This document shows positions 8,649 to 16,687 of a DNA stretch of 64,000 bases, one piece after another (the stretch's first letter is position 1; each line of letters begins with the position of its first letter). The notes beneath the pieces were generated by a model that ran no database searches, was not told the DNA's origin, and saw nothing but the letters and a program-made list of their open reading frames with translations. Source of the DNA: Thiohalophilus sp. (GTDB lineage: Bacteria > Pseudomonadota > Gammaproteobacteria > UBA6429 > Thiohalophilaceae). The position numbers were made by a program, and so were the translations under genes. Location of the stretch: positions 1,612,001 to 1,676,000 of the forward strand of contig NZ_JAXHLN010000003.1 of NCBI RefSeq assembly GCF_034522235.1, written 5' to 3'.

Positions 8649-9377
8649 TTACTTTTCGAGTTCAGCAGCCCACGGCGCGAGATGGCGTTTTTCCCGCGGA
8701 TTGTCGACCTGGTTGCGGCTCGGGCTGAAGAACACACCCGGGGCGTGCAACAGTTTGCTGATCGGGAAGATGATCATCAGCAGGGCAACCAGTGTCAGAT
8801 GAGTGAGCAATAAAAGATCACTCGGCAGCGGTTCAATGCTGAAACGTAGCAGGCCAAGGAAAAAGCCTTTAACCATGACAATGTCAGTATGGGTGACAAA
8901 GGTCATAAGCATGCCGCTGGCGCCAATTGCAATCAGCAGCAACAGCATCAGATAGTCGGATGGCGCGGAAATGTAACGTACGCGATCCACGAAAATGCGC
9001 CGGGCAAACAGGCCGAGCAGGCCGATGACCATGGCGTATGAGGCATATTTGCCAAACGGTTGAATCAAATCAACCCAGAACCAGGTTTCTGCCTGGAAGT
9101 AACGCAGATGGCGCAACAAAACCAGCAACAGACCAAAATGAAACAACCAGCCAAACAGCCAGGTCCACTTGGTTGCCTTGAACAGACTGGTGAACAGTAC
9201 AACTTCGTGTACCATTCGTAATACAACACCGGAACGACTCACGGGAGCCGGTGTCGTGGGAATCTTTAATGGTGCCGGTGTGCGCGCATACAAGACAATC
9301 TTGCGCACCAAACCAACAACCAGCAGCAGGGTTGCCGCATAAAATAGTATTGCGTAAGTCACGGGCAGCGCCGACAT
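8649..9377 (-). CDS. dsrM: DsrM, NarI-like diheme membrane cytochrome b
   Basis: 242 residues with five to six hydrophobic helices; several histidines inside helices (MVHEVVLF, FHFGLLL, LLRHLRYF, LTHLTLVAL) fit heme b ligands of the NarI/DsrM family. It forms the quinone-interacting anchor that pairs with DsrK. It is separated from dsrC by 102 bp containing a stable hairpin. ATG at 9377 with GAGGGAA upstream. Confidence 0.94.
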   Translation of the reverse strand: MSALPVTYAILFYAATLLLVVGLVRKIVLYARTPAPLKIPTTPAPVSRSGVVLRMVHEVVLFTSLFKATKWTWLFGWLFHFGLLLVLLRHLRYFQAETWFWVDLIQPFGKYASYAMVIGLLGLFARRIFVDRVRYISAPSDYLMLLLLIAIGASGMLMTFVTHTDIVMVKGFFLGLLRFSIEPLPSDLLLLTHLTLVALLMIIFPISKLLHAPGVFFSPSRNQVDNPREKRHLAPWAAELEK

Positions 9378-9438
9378 GCTACTGTTCCCTCTACGTTATC
9401 TCGTTGTAATTATCGATTTACATCAGTGATATAGAATA

Positions 9439-9459
9439 GAGGGGAGTAAAGCTCCCCTC
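9439..9459 (-). promoter_or_regulatory. Stem-loop between dsrC and dsrM
   Basis: Perfect 8 bp stem gaggggag/ctcccctc with a 5-base loop, 20 bp after the dsrC stop. There is no U-run, so it is probably a partial terminator or an mRNA 3'-end stabiliser that would let dsrC message exceed dsrMK message. The sequence is seen; the role is inferred. Confidence 0.6.
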
Positions 9460-9479
9460 GGATTCCGTAGCGCCAGAGC

Positions 9480-9815
9480 CTAGACGCAACCTGTCGGCTT
9501 GGGCAGACCGGCATATTTACATGCCTGCTTGCCGGGGCCATAGGGGAACAGTTCGTACAGGTACTTGCTGTTACCTTTTTCCTTGCCCAGTTTCTTGCCG
9601 ATAGCCTTGGTCAGTACACGAACAGCCGGTGCGATCTGATACTCTTCATAGTATTCACGCAGGAAGTTGATGACTTCCCAATGGTTTTCATTCAGATCCT
9701 GGCCTTCGTCTTTTGCCATATATTCGGCAACTTCCGGAGTCCAGTCAGACAGGTTTGACAAATAACCTTCTTCGTCGACTTCCAGCTCTTTGCCACCTAC
9801 GTTGATAGTACCCAT
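9480..9815 (-). CDS. dsrC: DsrC, sulfur-carrier protein
   Basis: 111 residues; the C-terminal arm keeps both redox cysteines (Cys99 in KQACKYAGLP and Cys110 in PTGCV, penultimate). It also has the internal segment KLGKEKGN that distinguishes dissimilatory DsrC from many TusE proteins. It accepts sulfur from DsrEFH, delivers it to DsrAB and is recycled by DsrMKJOP. ATG at 9815 with TAGGAG upstream. Compare the cysteine-free paralogue at 16003. Confidence 0.97.
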   Translation of the reverse strand: MGTINVGGKELEVDEEGYLSNLSDWTPEVAEYMAKDEGQDLNENHWEVINFLREYYEEYQIAPAVRVLTKAIGKKLGKEKGNSKYLYELFPYGPGKQACKYAGLPKPTGCV

Positions 9816-9857
9816 CGTTTATCTCCTATTAAGATACTCTGTGTGTGGATTTACTCA

Positions 9858-10166
9858 TTAAGTCCATGCGCTGACTTTGTCGTTATCGACAGTCAGCTGA
9901 ACGAAACCGCTGTAGTCGACAACCTTGACGCCGTCGATCAGCTTGCTTTCGTCGATGCCTCGGGCTTTCAGATCAGGACCCAGAACATAGAAAGAGACAT
10001 CTTTCATGGCACCTGATACTTTGTCAGCAGACGCTGCGCCCTTCATCGCACCATAAACCCCGTCTTCATACAGCATGACGGAGCTGCCTTTGAGAGCGTG
10101 ACTAATGGCGCTATCGAGGGAATTACGCTCAAAAGGCGATTTATTTACAGTGTGTAAAATCGGCAT
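9858..10166 (-). CDS. dsrH: DsrH, TusB-like subunit of the DsrEFH sulfurtransferase
   Basis: 102 residues of the DsrH/TusB family (ILHTVNKSPFERNSL start, EDGVYGAMKGA). In Allochromatium vinosum position 20 is a cysteine; here it is alanine (NSLDSAISHA) and the protein contains no cysteine. It therefore can only be structural in the E2F2H2 hexamer. It lies 18 bp after dsrF and 42 bp before dsrC. Confidence 0.94.
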   Translation of the reverse strand: MPILHTVNKSPFERNSLDSAISHALKGSSVMLYEDGVYGAMKGAASADKVSGAMKDVSFYVLGPDLKARGIDESKLIDGVKVVDYSGFVQLTVDNDKVSAWT

Positions 10167-10184
10167 TGTTTTCTCACCCTATAC

Positions 10185-10592
10185 TTAGAAGCTCAATACG
10201 ACGTCGGACTCATCCATCAGTTTGGCGAGTTCCTCGGCAGAGACCACCTTGATGGAATCTTTTTCCGCCCAGTCGTCATCTTCGTCTTCATATTTCAGAT
10301 CGAGGAGATCCTCGACGGTCAGACCGCGCGCGTCGAGCGACTCTTTTTCAACATAAATCTTCTGAACATCATAGTCGCCCAGAGCAGAGTAGGTCGGCGA
10401 GAAGTTCTTAATGCCGAGCCCGGATGTGTCCTGGCCTTTCATGATCTGGTAAACACCATCATCAACAAATGCCAGAGAGACGTCCTGTTCAAATGCGGCA
10501 CCGATCAGTACGACTTCCAGGGATTCCCAGGCATAGACCGTACCGTAGGGCGCCCGGCGGTTCAGATATAAAAAATTCTTAATATCAGACAT
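10185..10592 (-). CDS. dsrF: DsrF, TusC-like subunit of the DsrEFH sulfurtransferase
   Basis: 135 residues of the DsrE/F-like fold (LNRRAPYGT, ALEVVLIGAAFEQDV region, FVDDGVYQIMKGQD). No cysteine is visible, as usual for DsrF. An acidic insertion (KYEDEDDDWAEKD) precedes the C-terminus. Middle gene of the dsrEFH trio, 13 bp after dsrE. Confidence 0.94.
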   Translation of the reverse strand: MSDIKNFLYLNRRAPYGTVYAWESLEVVLIGAAFEQDVSLAFVDDGVYQIMKGQDTSGLGIKNFSPTYSALGDYDVQKIYVEKESLDARGLTVEDLLDLKYEDEDDDWAEKDSIKVVSAEELAKLMDESDVVLSF

Positions 10593-10605
10593 AAGGCACC
10601 CCTAA

Positions 10606-10998
10606 TCAGTCACCAAATACCATGAGACGATCCGCCTGAACACAGCCTTCAATCAGCTGCCCCAGACCAGAGATACGAAAACCGGGAGCAATGTTATTGC
10701 CGTCCTTACCGTTTCGACTCTGTTCGCCTTCATCAACAATACCGCGGCGTTGAGCGGCTGCGACACAAACCACCAGATCCAGTTCGTGTTTGCTGGCCAG
10801 TTCAGACCAGGTCTTCACGATGTTCAGATCATCCTGCGGTGGAGTGGTGTAGCGTGTACCGTTATTTACGCCATCATGATAGAAAAATACACGAAAGACC
10901 TCATGACCCGCATCCAGCGCGGCCCTGACAAAGTTCAGGGCCGATGTGGAAGCTTCATGATTGTAAGGGCCTTCGTTAACCTGAATAACATACTTCAT
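10606..10998 (-). CDS. dsrE: DsrE, sulfur-binding subunit of the DsrEFH sulfurtransferase
   Basis: 130 residues of the DsrE/TusD family. The conserved catalytic cysteine is in LDLVVCVAAAQRRG (about residue 78), the persulfide site that transfers sulfur to the penultimate Cys of DsrC. FRVFFYHDGVNNGT and the C-terminal GLGQLIEG.. region are typical. Starts 20 bp after dsrB. The DsrEFH trio marks an oxidative Dsr pathway. Confidence 0.95.
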   Translation of the reverse strand: MKYVIQVNEGPYNHEASTSALNFVRAALDAGHEVFRVFFYHDGVNNGTRYTTPPQDDLNIVKTWSELASKHELDLVVCVAAAQRRGIVDEGEQSRNGKDGNNIAPGFRISGLGQLIEGCVQADRLMVFGD

Positions 10999-11018
10999 CT
11001 GATTAACGTCCCCTTTGT

Positions 11019-12098
11019 TTAGAAGCGGATGTGGGTTGAAGCGTTCAGACTGCTGCGGGCACCACGCCAGTTATCGATGTGATACTTGGTGAACGGCAGA
11101 CCGGTCACTTCAAAGAAACGGGGCCAACCGATACGCTCGATCCAGTCGTTGACACGCTCCCAGTCTTTCGCGCCTTCCTTGTATTCCTTGAGAATGCGCT
11201 TGACGATGGCAGTTGCTTCAGGCCAACGCGGCGGATTGTTCGGAATACCGGAGGCAACCAGTTTCTGGAAGGTCGGCTTGCTACGGGCGTTGGAGTGGTT
11301 ACCACCCACCCAGATAGCCAGCTTGGTGTGTTCCGGATCATTGATCTGCATCGGCGGGCAGGGCGGGAAGCAGGCACCACAGCAGATGCACTTCTTCTCA
11401 TCGACTTCAAGAGAAGCCTTGCCGTTAACCATCGCCGGACGAATCGCGGCAACCGGGCAACGGGCCACAACCGAGGGACGTTCGCATACATTGGCAACCA
11501 GGTCGTGGTTGATGCGCGGCGGCTTGGTGTGCTGAACGTTGATCGCGATATCACCTTGACCGCCACAGTTGATCTGGCAGCAGGACGTAGTCATATGCAC
11601 CCGGTTGGGCATGTTGCAGTTCTGGAACTCATCGACCAGCTCATCCATCATCGCCTTGACCACGCCAGAGGCGTCGGTACCCGGGATGTCGCAGTGCAAC
11701 CAGCCCTGGGTATGCGACATCATCGCTACCGAGTTACCGGTGCCACCAACGATGAAGCCGGCATCGGTCAGTGCGGTGATCAACGGGTCAACTTTGGATT
11801 CATCGGATACCATGTATTCGATGTTACTGCGGATGGTGAAACGCACGTAGCCGTCACCATACTTTTCGCCGATTTCAGTCAGCTTGCGCAGTGAGTAGAC
11901 GTCCAGAATACGCTGGGTACCGGCCTTGACGGTCCAGATTTCATCACCACTATGGGCGACGTGGCGCAGAACACCCGGGCGCGGGTGTTCGTGGAACTTC
12001 CACAGGCCGAAGTTTTTGCGCATTACCGGATGCATGTACTGGAAGCCGTCGGGGCAACCAGATTCAATAGGTTGACGCATGTCTTCGTATGCCATCAT
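11019..12098 (-). CDS. dsrB: DsrB, beta subunit of reverse dissimilatory sulfite reductase
   Basis: 359 residues. Sulfite reductase core with siroheme/[4Fe-4S] region (TTSCCQINCGGQGDIA), then CERPSVVARCPVAAIRP and a ferredoxin insertion (CICCGACFPPCPP). It forms the alpha2beta2 enzyme with DsrA and oxidises DsrC-bound sulfur to sulfite in the cytoplasm. Two adjacent ATGs at 12098 and 12095 follow AGGAGAG. Gap to dsrA is 47 bp. Confidence 0.96.
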   Translation of the reverse strand: MMAYEDMRQPIESGCPDGFQYMHPVMRKNFGLWKFHEHPRPGVLRHVAHSGDEIWTVKAGTQRILDVYSLRKLTEIGEKYGDGYVRFTIRSNIEYMVSDESKVDPLITALTDAGFIVGGTGNSVAMMSHTQGWLHCDIPGTDASGVVKAMMDELVDEFQNCNMPNRVHMTTSCCQINCGGQGDIAINVQHTKPPRINHDLVANVCERPSVVARCPVAAIRPAMVNGKASLEVDEKKCICCGACFPPCPPMQINDPEHTKLAIWVGGNHSNARSKPTFQKLVASGIPNNPPRWPEATAIVKRILKEYKEGAKDWERVNDWIERIGWPRFFEVTGLPFTKYHIDNWRGARSSLNASTHIRF

Positions 12099-12145
12099 TC
12101 TCTCCTGATTGAGTTAATCTTGCTTAATCTGTCAACCTTACTGGT

Positions 12146-13405
12146 TTAGCCTGCTGCTTCTTCAGTCTTGCGGGCAAACCATTTCTCGGCTTCTTCGTCC
12201 CAGCCGTCAGTACGAACATAAGAAGACTGACGCGGGTTGTTGACCATGTGCGGATCGACCTCGATACCAACTCCTTCAAGGAAGTTGACCAGGCCGATAC
12301 GCTCGATCATTTCACCGGTACGCTCATGTTCCAGGGCGTTCTCGGCAAAGAAGTCGATGGTTTCCTCGGCGATTTCGACCAGACGTTCGTAGTCTTCTTC
12401 GCTTTCCATCTTCATGAACGGAACGATAACGGTACCCATCAGGTCACCGATCTTCAGGGTACGCTTACCGCCGATCAGCAGGGTGATACCGCGGTCGTCG
12501 CCGGGAGACAGTGCCTTGTTCATGACGTTCAGGCAGTGCATGCAACGTACGCAGTTGTGGTTGTCCACTTCCAGCGTGTCGTCGTCTTTCAGGCTCAGCG
12601 CCTGGGTCGGGCAACGGGTTACCACGTTGTCGATCACATATTCACGGCCTTTAGCTTTGACGAAGTTCTTGACTTCTTCCTGATCGACTTTCATGTCGTC
12701 GCGCCAGGTACCGATAACAGCGAAGTCGGCACGCTCGATGGCGTTAACGCAGTCGTTCGGGCAGCCCGAGACCTTGAACTTGAACTTGTAGGGCAGGGCC
12801 GGACGATGCACGTCGTCGGTGAAGTTGTTGACCAGCCAGCGCTGAATACCGTGTTCGTTGGCACAGGACTGTTCGCAACGGGCTGAACCGACACAGGACA
12901 TGGCGGTACGTACGCACGGACCGGCACCGCCGAGGTCCCAGCCGTATTCGTTGATTTCGTCGAAGAAGTGCTGGGTACCCTTAGTGGTGGTACCGATGAA
13001 CATGATGTTGCCGGTCTGACCGTGGAAGGTGACCAGGCCTGAACCGTGTTTTTCCCAGCTGTCGCCGAGCTGGTTCAGCATGTCTGTGGTGTAGTAGTTA
13101 CCTGCCGGCGGCTGAACGCGCAGGGTATGGAATTCGCGGGAAGCGGGGAATGCGTCGCCAACTTCGGAGAAGCGCGGGATGATGCCGCCGCCATAACCGA
13201 ATACAGAAACGGTACCGCCTTTCCAGTAACCCTTGCGGGTTTCGTAAGAGTGCTCCAGCTGTCCCAGCAGGGAGCTGGCCATTTCATTGATTCGTTCGTC
13301 GGGATGATCGTCGCGCAGACGCTTAAAGCCGGAAATAAAGCTGGGCCAGGGGCCTTTCTCCAGCTCATCCAGCATCGGAGTGTCATACATTTTCTTTGCA
13401 GCCAT
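12146..13405 (-). CDS. dsrA: DsrA, alpha subunit of reverse dissimilatory sulfite reductase
   Basis: 419 residues. Cluster/siroheme cysteines are seen in CVGSARCEQSC and KVSGCPNDC, and an inserted ferredoxin domain with CPTQALSL and CVRCMHCLNVMN. DsrL, DsrEFH and DsrC in the same operon show it works in the oxidative direction. First gene of the operon; ATG at 13405 with AAGGAGAA 6 bases upstream. The operon promoter should lie in the following 500 bp. Confidence 0.97.
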   Translation of the reverse strand: MAAKKMYDTPMLDELEKGPWPSFISGFKRLRDDHPDERINEMASSLLGQLEHSYETRKGYWKGGTVSVFGYGGGIIPRFSEVGDAFPASREFHTLRVQPPAGNYYTTDMLNQLGDSWEKHGSGLVTFHGQTGNIMFIGTTTKGTQHFFDEINEYGWDLGGAGPCVRTAMSCVGSARCEQSCANEHGIQRWLVNNFTDDVHRPALPYKFKFKVSGCPNDCVNAIERADFAVIGTWRDDMKVDQEEVKNFVKAKGREYVIDNVVTRCPTQALSLKDDDTLEVDNHNCVRCMHCLNVMNKALSPGDDRGITLLIGGKRTLKIGDLMGTVIVPFMKMESEEDYERLVEIAEETIDFFAENALEHERTGEMIERIGLVNFLEGVGIEVDPHMVNNPRQSSYVRTDGWDEEAEKWFARKTEEAAG

Positions 13406-13907
13406 GGTGTTCTCCTTAAGGGGTTACCCAAATAAGCCGTTGTACGTTTTACCTTCAAACCCCACCAAGCCGTGGGATTAACACATCTTTTAAAGTTACT
13501 GCGAAGTCTATGCCGCAACATTTGTGACGAGTATCATACTGATGGGGTGAATTGGCCCCCCCGGGTTATCCCTTATGGGGTATATCCACCGATACTACAT
13601 CTAGGGGCTGTCAGCCCGTCTATGTACAATTGTCGCCCTGTTTCGTGTTTCCAGCTGCCGACGACATTGACTCCGGGGCTGTATTACCAGCTGGGTATTC
13701 GTCCAGCGGTCGCGGTATGCTCTAATCAAGCCCCGGTAATCGACCGCTTGTCAGGCGAGTCGCCGGTTTACAGAATCCGCTTTGGATTCATCCTGGCCTA
13801 TATTATTAAGGTGGCCGTTGTCATGCCGGCGATATGTTTACATACCCGAGTAAAACAGTCGGGACGCCTCGTAAAATGTGGGCGTATTCTACTGATGAAC
13901 AGGCAGA
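13406..13907. other. Divergent intergenic region upstream of dsrA
   Basis: About 500 bp between dsrA (leftward) and the TauD-like gene (rightward). No convincing gene. It contains a C/G run (cccccccggg at about 13556-13564) and on the minus strand a TATGAT hexamer at 13532-13537 that could be a -10 element, but no good -35 partner. The dsr promoter and any regulator site should be here; I cannot locate them firmly. Confidence 0.5.
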
Positions 13908-14816
13908 ATGCAAATCATTAATGCACCAATAAAAAACGCGGGTGTCGCCGCTTTTGATCTCGACAATGCGCGAGCCTATCGGCAATGGCGGGAGCGGCGA
14001 CTGGCGGGCTATCCGACCATCGCGGCCCAGCTGCGGGTGCCGGTAGCCGATCCCCGACAGCTCAGCGAAGACGAGCTGGCGGCCCTGCGCGATCGGGTTC
14101 GTCGCTGCAATATGGCGATCTACGCGATCGATCCGGCGCAGGCGGGGCGCGAACCGATCCGTCGTCTGGGCCGGCAGCTGGGGCTCGAGCACCTGGATGG
14201 CAATCTGTGTGCCGACGAGGACAGCATTACCGCCTTGCAGGTGATCCCCGAGGGGCGTCAGCAGGGCTATATTCCCTACAGTAATCTGCCGCTGAGCTGG
14301 CACACGGACGGATACTATAATAAGGGTGATCAAATGATTCGGACCATGCTGCTGCACTGCGTGCGTCCGGCGGCCAGCGGCGGGGAGAACGCCCTGCTGG
14401 ATCATGAAATCGCCTATATCCACTTGAGAGATACCGATCCCGCCTATATCTCGGCCCTGATGGCGGCGGATGCGATGACCATTCCGCCCAATGTAGAGCA
14501 GGGGGTGGAAATTCGCGGCGCCCGCAGCGGGCCGGTCTTTTCCGTCGATGACCGCACTGGGAGTCTGCATATGCGCTATACCCATCGTCAGCGCAATATC
14601 GAATGGAAAACCGATACCCTGACCCGGGAGGCCGTGGCCTGCCTGCGTGAGTTTCTGGCCAGCGATTCGGAATACATCTTCCGGCATCGGCTGGCACCGG
14701 GCGAAGGCATCGTGTGTAACAACGTGCTGCACAGCCGCAGCGGTTTCGACGACGACCCGGCGCAGCCGCGGCTGCTGTACCGGGCCCGGTATTATGATCG
14801 GATAAGTGAGACGTAA
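13908..14816 (+). CDS. TauD/TfdA-family 2-oxoglutarate Fe(II) dioxygenase
   Basis: 302 residues. The family facial triad is visible: HTD in LSWHTDGYYN (about residues 130-133), distal His in NNVLHSRSGF (about residue 277) and a following arginine (RLLYRARYYDR) for 2-oxoglutarate. Family members hydroxylate small molecules such as taurine, sulfonates or betaines; the substrate here is unknown. It is transcribed divergently from dsrA, which suggests but does not prove a sulfur-related substrate. A repeat with a hairpin follows the stop. Confidence 0.85.
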   Translation: MQIINAPIKNAGVAAFDLDNARAYRQWRERRLAGYPTIAAQLRVPVADPRQLSEDELAALRDRVRRCNMAIYAIDPAQAGREPIRRLGRQLGLEHLDGNLCADEDSITALQVIPEGRQQGYIPYSNLPLSWHTDGYYNKGDQMIRTMLLHCVRPAASGGENALLDHEIAYIHLRDTDPAYISALMAADAMTIPPNVEQGVEIRGARSGPVFSVDDRTGSLHMRYTHRQRNIEWKTDTLTREAVACLREFLASDSEYIFRHRLAPGEGIVCNNVLHSRSGFDDDPAQPRLLYRARYYDRISET

Positions 14817-14826
14817 ATGACAAGGC

Positions 14827-14922
14827 AACCACTGAGCACACTGAATGCACTGAAATCACCGAAGTGATCTATCGCATTCACTCATTCAGTGAGTTCGGTG
14901 ACTTCGGTTTTTTCGGTGGTTA
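14827..14922. repeat. Imperfect inverted repeat of the caccgaag type
   Basis: aaccactgagcacactgaat.. ..caccgaag on the left is mirrored by cattcagtgagttcggtgacttcggttttttcggtggtt on the right, giving a long hairpin just after the dioxygenase stop. The same words (accaccgaaacgccgaagtcactgaa) occur at 50394-50420. Confidence 0.7.
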
Positions 14923-14967
14923 ACTGATGTATCGGATATTAATAAATGGCGACAACAGGATTGGATT

Positions 14968-15156
14968 ATGCTCTGGTTAAGTGAAGTGTTACTGCAGAAC
15001 CACGATCTGGAAAATTTTGAACAACTGGAAAAAGTGATCGTGGAAAAGGCCCAGGAAGGGGAAATGTTTTTTCGGATGGATGTGAAGCCGCCGTTCCACG
15101 ATACCCCGGAAAACTGGGAAGAACGCCTGGAAGCGGTATTTACCGCCCGAACCTGA
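14968..15156 (+). CDS. Small acidic protein of unknown function upstream of Cas6-like gene
   Basis: 62 residues, rich in Glu (VIVEKAQEGEMFF.. ENWEERLEAVF). No cysteine, no signal and no recognised family. A ribosome site (acaggatt) precedes the ATG. It ends 22 bp before the GTG of the Cas6-like gene and reads in the same direction, so the two are probably co-transcribed. The even spacing and normal codon use make it a real gene rather than a chance frame. Confidence 0.6.
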   Translation: MLWLSEVLLQNHDLENFEQLEKVIVEKAQEGEMFFRMDVKPPFHDTPENWEERLEAVFTART

Positions 15157-15178
15157 ATGAGACGCGAGGTGTTGTCAC

Positions 15179-15856
15179 GTGTTCTGGACTGAAGAGAACG
15201 ACGAACAGGAACAATTTGCCATCCCGGAGAATGTGCTGGATGTGGTCTTTGCTGTGCAGGACTGCCCCTGCCTGCCGGCCGAGCACGCCTATTCCCTGTC
15301 GCAGGCCCTGCATGACGCGCTGCCCTGGCTGTATGAAGAGGAGCGGGTCGGTGTCCACCCGATTTACGGCGCGGAAAGCGGTAACGGCTGGCAACGGCCG
15401 GCGGATCCCGATGCGCCGATCTATCTTTCCCGGCGTCAGAAAATGACCCTGCGGGTGCCGCGCGAGCGGGTCGAGGATGCCATGCAGTTATCCGGCAGTA
15501 CACTGGAGATCGATGATGGCTACAGCCTGACGGTGGGCGAGGCCAAAACCCGTCCGTTAAGTGATTTGCCGACCCTGTTTGCCCGCAATGTGGCCACCGA
15601 ACCGGGACTGAGCGAGGAGGCCTTTCTGGCCCGGGTCGCCGAGGAGCTGCGTGAGCTGGACGTTCAGGTCAAGAAAATGATGGCCAGTATCGAGCGCGAT
15701 ATCCGCACGCCCGACGGTCCGCTGCACACCCGCGGGCTGATGCTGGCCGATCTCAAGCCGGAAGATTCGGTGCGTCTGCAGGAAACCGGGCTGGGGTCCC
15801 ATCGCAAGCTGGGTTGTGGCCTGTTTGTGCCGCAGAAGGGTATCAAGGCGGTCTGA
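15179..15856 (+). CDS. Stand-alone Cas6/Cmx6-like protein
   Basis: 225 residues resembling the Cas6 subtype-MYXAN (Cmx6) family. The C-terminus carries the RAMP glycine-rich loop (GLGSHRKLGCGLFVPQKGI, residues about 204-222). The N-terminal ferredoxin-like half has a candidate catalytic histidine in AEHAYSLSQAL (His36; others at 45 and 60) and the hallmark ESGNGW segment (about residue 66). Cas6 enzymes cut CRISPR repeat RNA, but no cas gene or repeat-spacer array exists in this window. GTG start at 15179 with GAGGT 8 bases upstream. The neighbours are a small protein and a cysteine-free DsrC homologue, which suggests a non-CRISPR RNA role. The family call is from memory of conserved motifs and should be checked by profile search. 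Confidence 0.75.
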   Translation: MFWTEENDEQEQFAIPENVLDVVFAVQDCPCLPAEHAYSLSQALHDALPWLYEEERVGVHPIYGAESGNGWQRPADPDAPIYLSRRQKMTLRVPRERVEDAMQLSGSTLEIDDGYSLTVGEAKTRPLSDLPTLFARNVATEPGLSEEAFLARVAEELRELDVQVKKMMASIERDIRTPDGPLHTRGLMLADLKPEDSVRLQETGLGSHRKLGCGLFVPQKGIKAV

Positions 15857-16002
15857 TTCGCAGCCAATATGGCCGAAAATTCACGAAAAGTATTCACCCT
15901 GCGGCCTTTTTTTGGTTTAATAAGCGCCCTTTAATATTCGGCAATTATAATTTTCGATACGGTTTATTGATACTGACTTGATATTACAGGGGACAAGTAA
16001 AA

Positions 16003-16344
16003 ATGGGTTACGAACTGAACGGCAAGACCATTGAGACCAACGAAAACGGCTACCTGCTGGACCACAACGAGTGGAACGAGGAGCTGGCCCAGGTCATCGC
16101 CAATGAGGAAGGGCTGGGTGAGCTGACCGACAAACATTGGGATATCATTAACTACCTGCGTGATGAGTACATCAACAATGCCGGGACCCAGCCCAATGAG
16201 CGCACCATTCTCAAGGCCATGGGCGAGAAATGGGGTACCAAGATCGGTCAGAAGGACACCTTCTCCCTGTTCCCCAAAATGCCTTCCAAGCAAGGCGGCA
16301 AGGTCGCCGGGCTGCCGGAAAGCCGTCGCAAGGGCGGGTATTAA
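16003..16344 (+). CDS. Cysteine-free DsrC/TusE-like protein (RspA type)
   Basis: 113 residues clearly homologous to DsrC (NGKTIETNENGYLL, DKHWDIINYLRDEY, KVAGLPES at the C-terminus). Aligned without gaps at the end, Cys99 and Cys110 of the DsrC at 9480 are replaced by Gly99 and Lys110; there is no cysteine anywhere. It therefore cannot carry sulfur. DsrC homologues lacking both cysteines have been proposed to be regulatory (RspA). It retains the wing/helix surface and a basic end (ESRRKGGY), compatible with nucleic-acid or partner binding. It follows the Cas6-like gene by 146 bp. A G/C stem with TTTTTTT (about 15870-15912) in that gap may be a weak terminator. Confidence 0.88.
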   Translation: MGYELNGKTIETNENGYLLDHNEWNEELAQVIANEEGLGELTDKHWDIINYLRDEYINNAGTQPNERTILKAMGEKWGTKIGQKDTFSLFPKMPSKQGGKVAGLPESRRKGGY

Positions 16345-16454
16345 TTCCGGCATAGACCAAAAGTGATATAGGCGGGGCGGGCCCGGCCTGCTAAATTGAC
16401 CCACAATCACGAATTCAGATACTATTTATATAAATAGAGAGCGAGGTAACCGCT

Positions 16455-16664
16455 ATGAGCTCAAAAGCAGAAAAGATCGCCAAGCTGATCGAAATGCAGA
16501 AGCAATTCATCGAATACGAACAGACCCACGGCGTGGATCCCAGGGACTACTACGCACCGGAGTCCGGTCACATGCTGGAAGGCTATCGTCAGCAGTACCG
16601 TGACCTGGCGATGGACGTGCTGGAAGAGGCCCACAAGACCGTGGGTTCCAAGGCCTTCAGCTAA
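16455..16664 (+). CDS. Small conserved-looking hypothetical protein
   Basis: 69 residues, helical and charged (KAEKIAKLIEMQKQFIEYE, then HGVDPRDYYAPESGHMLEGYRQQYRDLAMDVLEEAHK). No cysteine or known domain recognised. ATG preceded by GAGG (gcgaggtaaccgct). Located 110 bp after the DsrC-like gene and followed by a strong terminator, so it closes the cluster that begins at 14968. Function unknown. Confidence 0.7.
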   Translation: MSSKAEKIAKLIEMQKQFIEYEQTHGVDPRDYYAPESGHMLEGYRQQYRDLAMDVLEEAHKTVGSKAFS

Positions 16665-16687
16665 TCGCCTTAACGCGAAATAGCTAA

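Noticed and set aside
13472-13921. 149-residue frame in the dsrA upstream region
   Set aside because: No ribosome site, no family resemblance, and it runs into the start of the dioxygenase gene; more likely regulatory DNA.
13821-14828. 335-residue frame opposite the TauD-like gene
   Set aside because: The plus strand encodes a dioxygenase with complete active-site motifs.
15179-15856. Part of a functional CRISPR-Cas locus
   Set aside because: No cas1, cas2, cas3, effector gene or repeat-spacer array anywhere in the 64 kb.
15865-15915. Terminator between the Cas6-like and DsrC-like genes
   Set aside because: ggccg/cggcc stem has a loop of about 30 bases; the T-run is good but the fold is too weak for a separate call.
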